DNA from: CAZFAP01 sp964516325
GTDB taxonomy: Bacteria; Auribacterota; JABMQX01
Length of the DNA: 34,357 nucleotides
Direction of reading: 5' to 3'
Assembly (NCBI GenBank): GCA_964516325.1
Contig: CAZFAP010000033.1
Coordinates: 1-34,357 of the forward strand
How positions within the stretch are numbered: position 1 is the first letter of the stretch; each line of letters begins with the position of its first letter. This document shows positions 33,243 through 34,357 of the stretch, piece after piece. Under the pieces are notes generated by a model that saw only the letters and a program-made list of their open reading frames with translations, did no database searches and had not been told where the DNA came from. Both the position numbers and the translations under genes were made by a program.

Positions 33243-33272
33243 AAAATACCCTGTGAGGCCTTGGAGAGTCAA
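33243..33272 (-). promoter_or_regulatory. Candidate promoter of the TIGR04255-HEPN operon
   Basis: On the minus strand, TTGACT (33267-33272), an 18-base spacer and TATTTT (33243-33248), with AT-rich sequence before it (AAATTATC). The leader to the ATG would be about 80 bases. Confidence 0.45.
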
Positions 33273-33304
33273 GATAATTTGGGGCTGAGAGCGCGGGAAG
33301 CGGT

Positions 33305-33333
33305 TTGACAAGCTGGGTGGGCTGTGGTAAACG
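33305..33333 (+). promoter_or_regulatory. Weak candidate promoter towards the MoxR gene
   Basis: A perfect TTGACA (33305-33310) is followed after 17 bases by TAAACG, a poor -10. The leader would be about 245 bases. Between this and the MoxR start nothing else is recognised except a TATATTAT stretch (33403-33410) without a -35. Confidence 0.25.
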
Positions 33334-33584
33334 TATCGTGCTTCTGCTTAGTTGGTTGCGGGGAAGGGGCGTCGGAGCGGAACCATCCGGGAAGGGTCGG
33401 CGTATATTATTCTGGTCTTCTGGAGGCAAAAGGCGACGGGGTGAAGCTGGGCAAAGGAAGCGTGGGTACGGGGCTCATCGGCGGGACGGATGATACAGGT
33501 GTAGGCGGGACCCGAGGGCACCCCGCCCTTTGTGGGAATGGCCAGTTGGTCTTTCAGGGCAATCTGATAGAAGGAAAGGAGCTT

Positions 33585-34357
33585 ATGCATACGGATATCA
33601 AGCGGATTGGAGAGAGGGTCAGAGAAGAGAGTGCGTTCGTTCAGAAGGCAATGAATGAAATCGGGAAGGTTATCGTCGGGCAGAAATACATCATGGAGCG
33701 GCTCCTGCTGGGGATGCTCGCGAACGGGCATATTCTTATTGAGGGCGTTCCCGGGCTGGCAAAGACGCTCGCGGTTACGACGCTGGCTCGAACACTTCAA
33801 ATGAAGTTCCAGCGGATTCAGTTCACGCCCGACCTGCTCCCCGCGGACCTCATCGGGACGCTGATTTACAATCCGAGAAGCGGCGAGTTCACGGTCAAGA
33901 AGGGACCGATCTTCGCCAACATCATTCTCGCGGACGAAATCAATCGGGCGCCGGCGAAAGTGCAAAGCGCTCTTCTGGAGGCGATGCAGGAAAAGCAGGT
34001 TACCATCGGCGAGCAAACGTTTCCGCTTGACAAACCATTCCTCGTCCTCGCGACGCAGAACCCGATCGAGCAGGAAGGGACCTATCCGCTCCCGGAAGCG
34101 CAGGTGGACAGGTTCATGCTGAAGCTGAAGATTACGTATCCGAAGCGCGAGGAGGAGCTTCAGATTCTGGACCGGATGGCGTTTACGGAAAAGCTGATTG
34201 AGGTCGAGCCAGTCGTTACGCGGGATGACATCCTTCGGGTCAGAGCCGTAGTAGATGAAATCTACATGGACGACAAGGTCAAGGAATATATTGTGGACAT
34301 TGTTTTTGCGACGAGGGAACCGAAGAGGTATGGACTCGACCTGGAGCAGTACATCGA
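33585..34357 (+). CDS. MoxR-family AAA ATPase (partial, runs off the window)
   Basis: The first 257 residues of a MoxR ATPase. Walker A is EGVPGLAKT (53-61) and Walker B is IILADEINRAPAKVQ. Sensor-1 is FLVLATQNPIEQEGTYPLPE and an Arg-finger-type EAQVDRFM follows. MoxR proteins are chaperone-like ATPases that usually act with a DUF58 protein and VWA-domain proteins, expected beyond the window's end. AAGGAAAGGA before the ATG supports the start. The C-terminal lid domain is cut off. Confidence 0.95.
   Translation, partial: MHTDIKRIGERVREESAFVQKAMNEIGKVIVGQKYIMERLLLGMLANGHILIEGVPGLAKTLAVTTLARTLQMKFQRIQFTPDLLPADLIGTLIYNPRSGEFTVKKGPIFANIILADEINRAPAKVQSALLEAMQEKQVTIGEQTFPLDKPFLVLATQNPIEQEGTYPLPEAQVDRFMLKLKITYPKREEELQILDRMAFTEKLIEVEPVVTRDDILRVRAVVDEIYMDDKVKEYIVDIVFATREPKRYGLDLEQYI

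Noticed and set aside
1..34357. CRISPR array
   Set aside because: No evenly spaced identical repeats with unique spacers are present, and no cas genes.

Overview
The window looks like a chromosomal segment of a Gram-negative, probably uncultured, GC-rich bacterium. The evidence is an outer-membrane beta-barrel, a Wza-type export protein, a lipoprotein with a lipobox, and an exosortase/EpsI pair. The mix of a discoidin-tailed FAD oxidoreductase, a prepilin-like protein ending in a DGH motif, FG-GAP proteins, a GH62 arabinofuranosidase and RHS fragments recalls Planctomycetota/PVC-related and neighbouring candidate phyla. I cannot place it more precisely from the sequence alone.

Left part (1-15.4 kb): a repeat-rich stretch holds two RHS/YD-repeat remnants on either side of an NmrA/NDUFA9-like SDR gene. 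Then come a large secreted FAD-dependent oxidoreductase, a pyrF-TPR operon behind a clear extended -10 promoter, a prepilin-like gene, a lipoprotein, and an FG-GAP repeat protein divergent from a secreted GH62 alpha-L-arabinofuranosidase. A secreted DUF3352-type protein with a glutamate-rich insert follows. These are mostly secreted or envelope proteins, some probably used on plant polysaccharide.

Middle (15.5-17.0 kb): a tRNA-Leu(GAG) is followed by a graveyard of mobile elements. It holds the 3' end of a group II intron with a recognisable domain V and a maturase fragment, a dead DDE transposase tail, and two long GC-rich hairpins.

Envelope polysaccharide locus (17.0-28.4 kb, all minus strand): exosortase, EpsI, a small secreted protein, an outer-membrane beta-barrel, a Wzz/BY-kinase fusion, a polysaccharide export protein and a Wzy/WaaL-type ligase with a TPR tail. 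An FmdB zinc ribbon, a HIT protein and an ECF sigma/anti-sigma pair follow in the same direction. Together they look like a system that makes, length-controls, exports and perhaps attaches an exopolysaccharide, with a stress-sigma module at its 3' end. Both the kinase's periplasmic loop and EpsI carry zinc-ribbon-like Cys/His pairs. A large GT-C-like membrane protein lies divergent from the exosortase.

Right end (31.3-34.4 kb): a tightly coupled three-gene minus-strand operon encodes a TIGR04255-family protein, a protein with a conserved C-terminal block, and a HEPN-like protein, behind its own candidate promoter. This is the best candidate here for an undescribed defence or toxin-antitoxin-like system. 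The window ends inside a divergent MoxR-type AAA ATPase gene.
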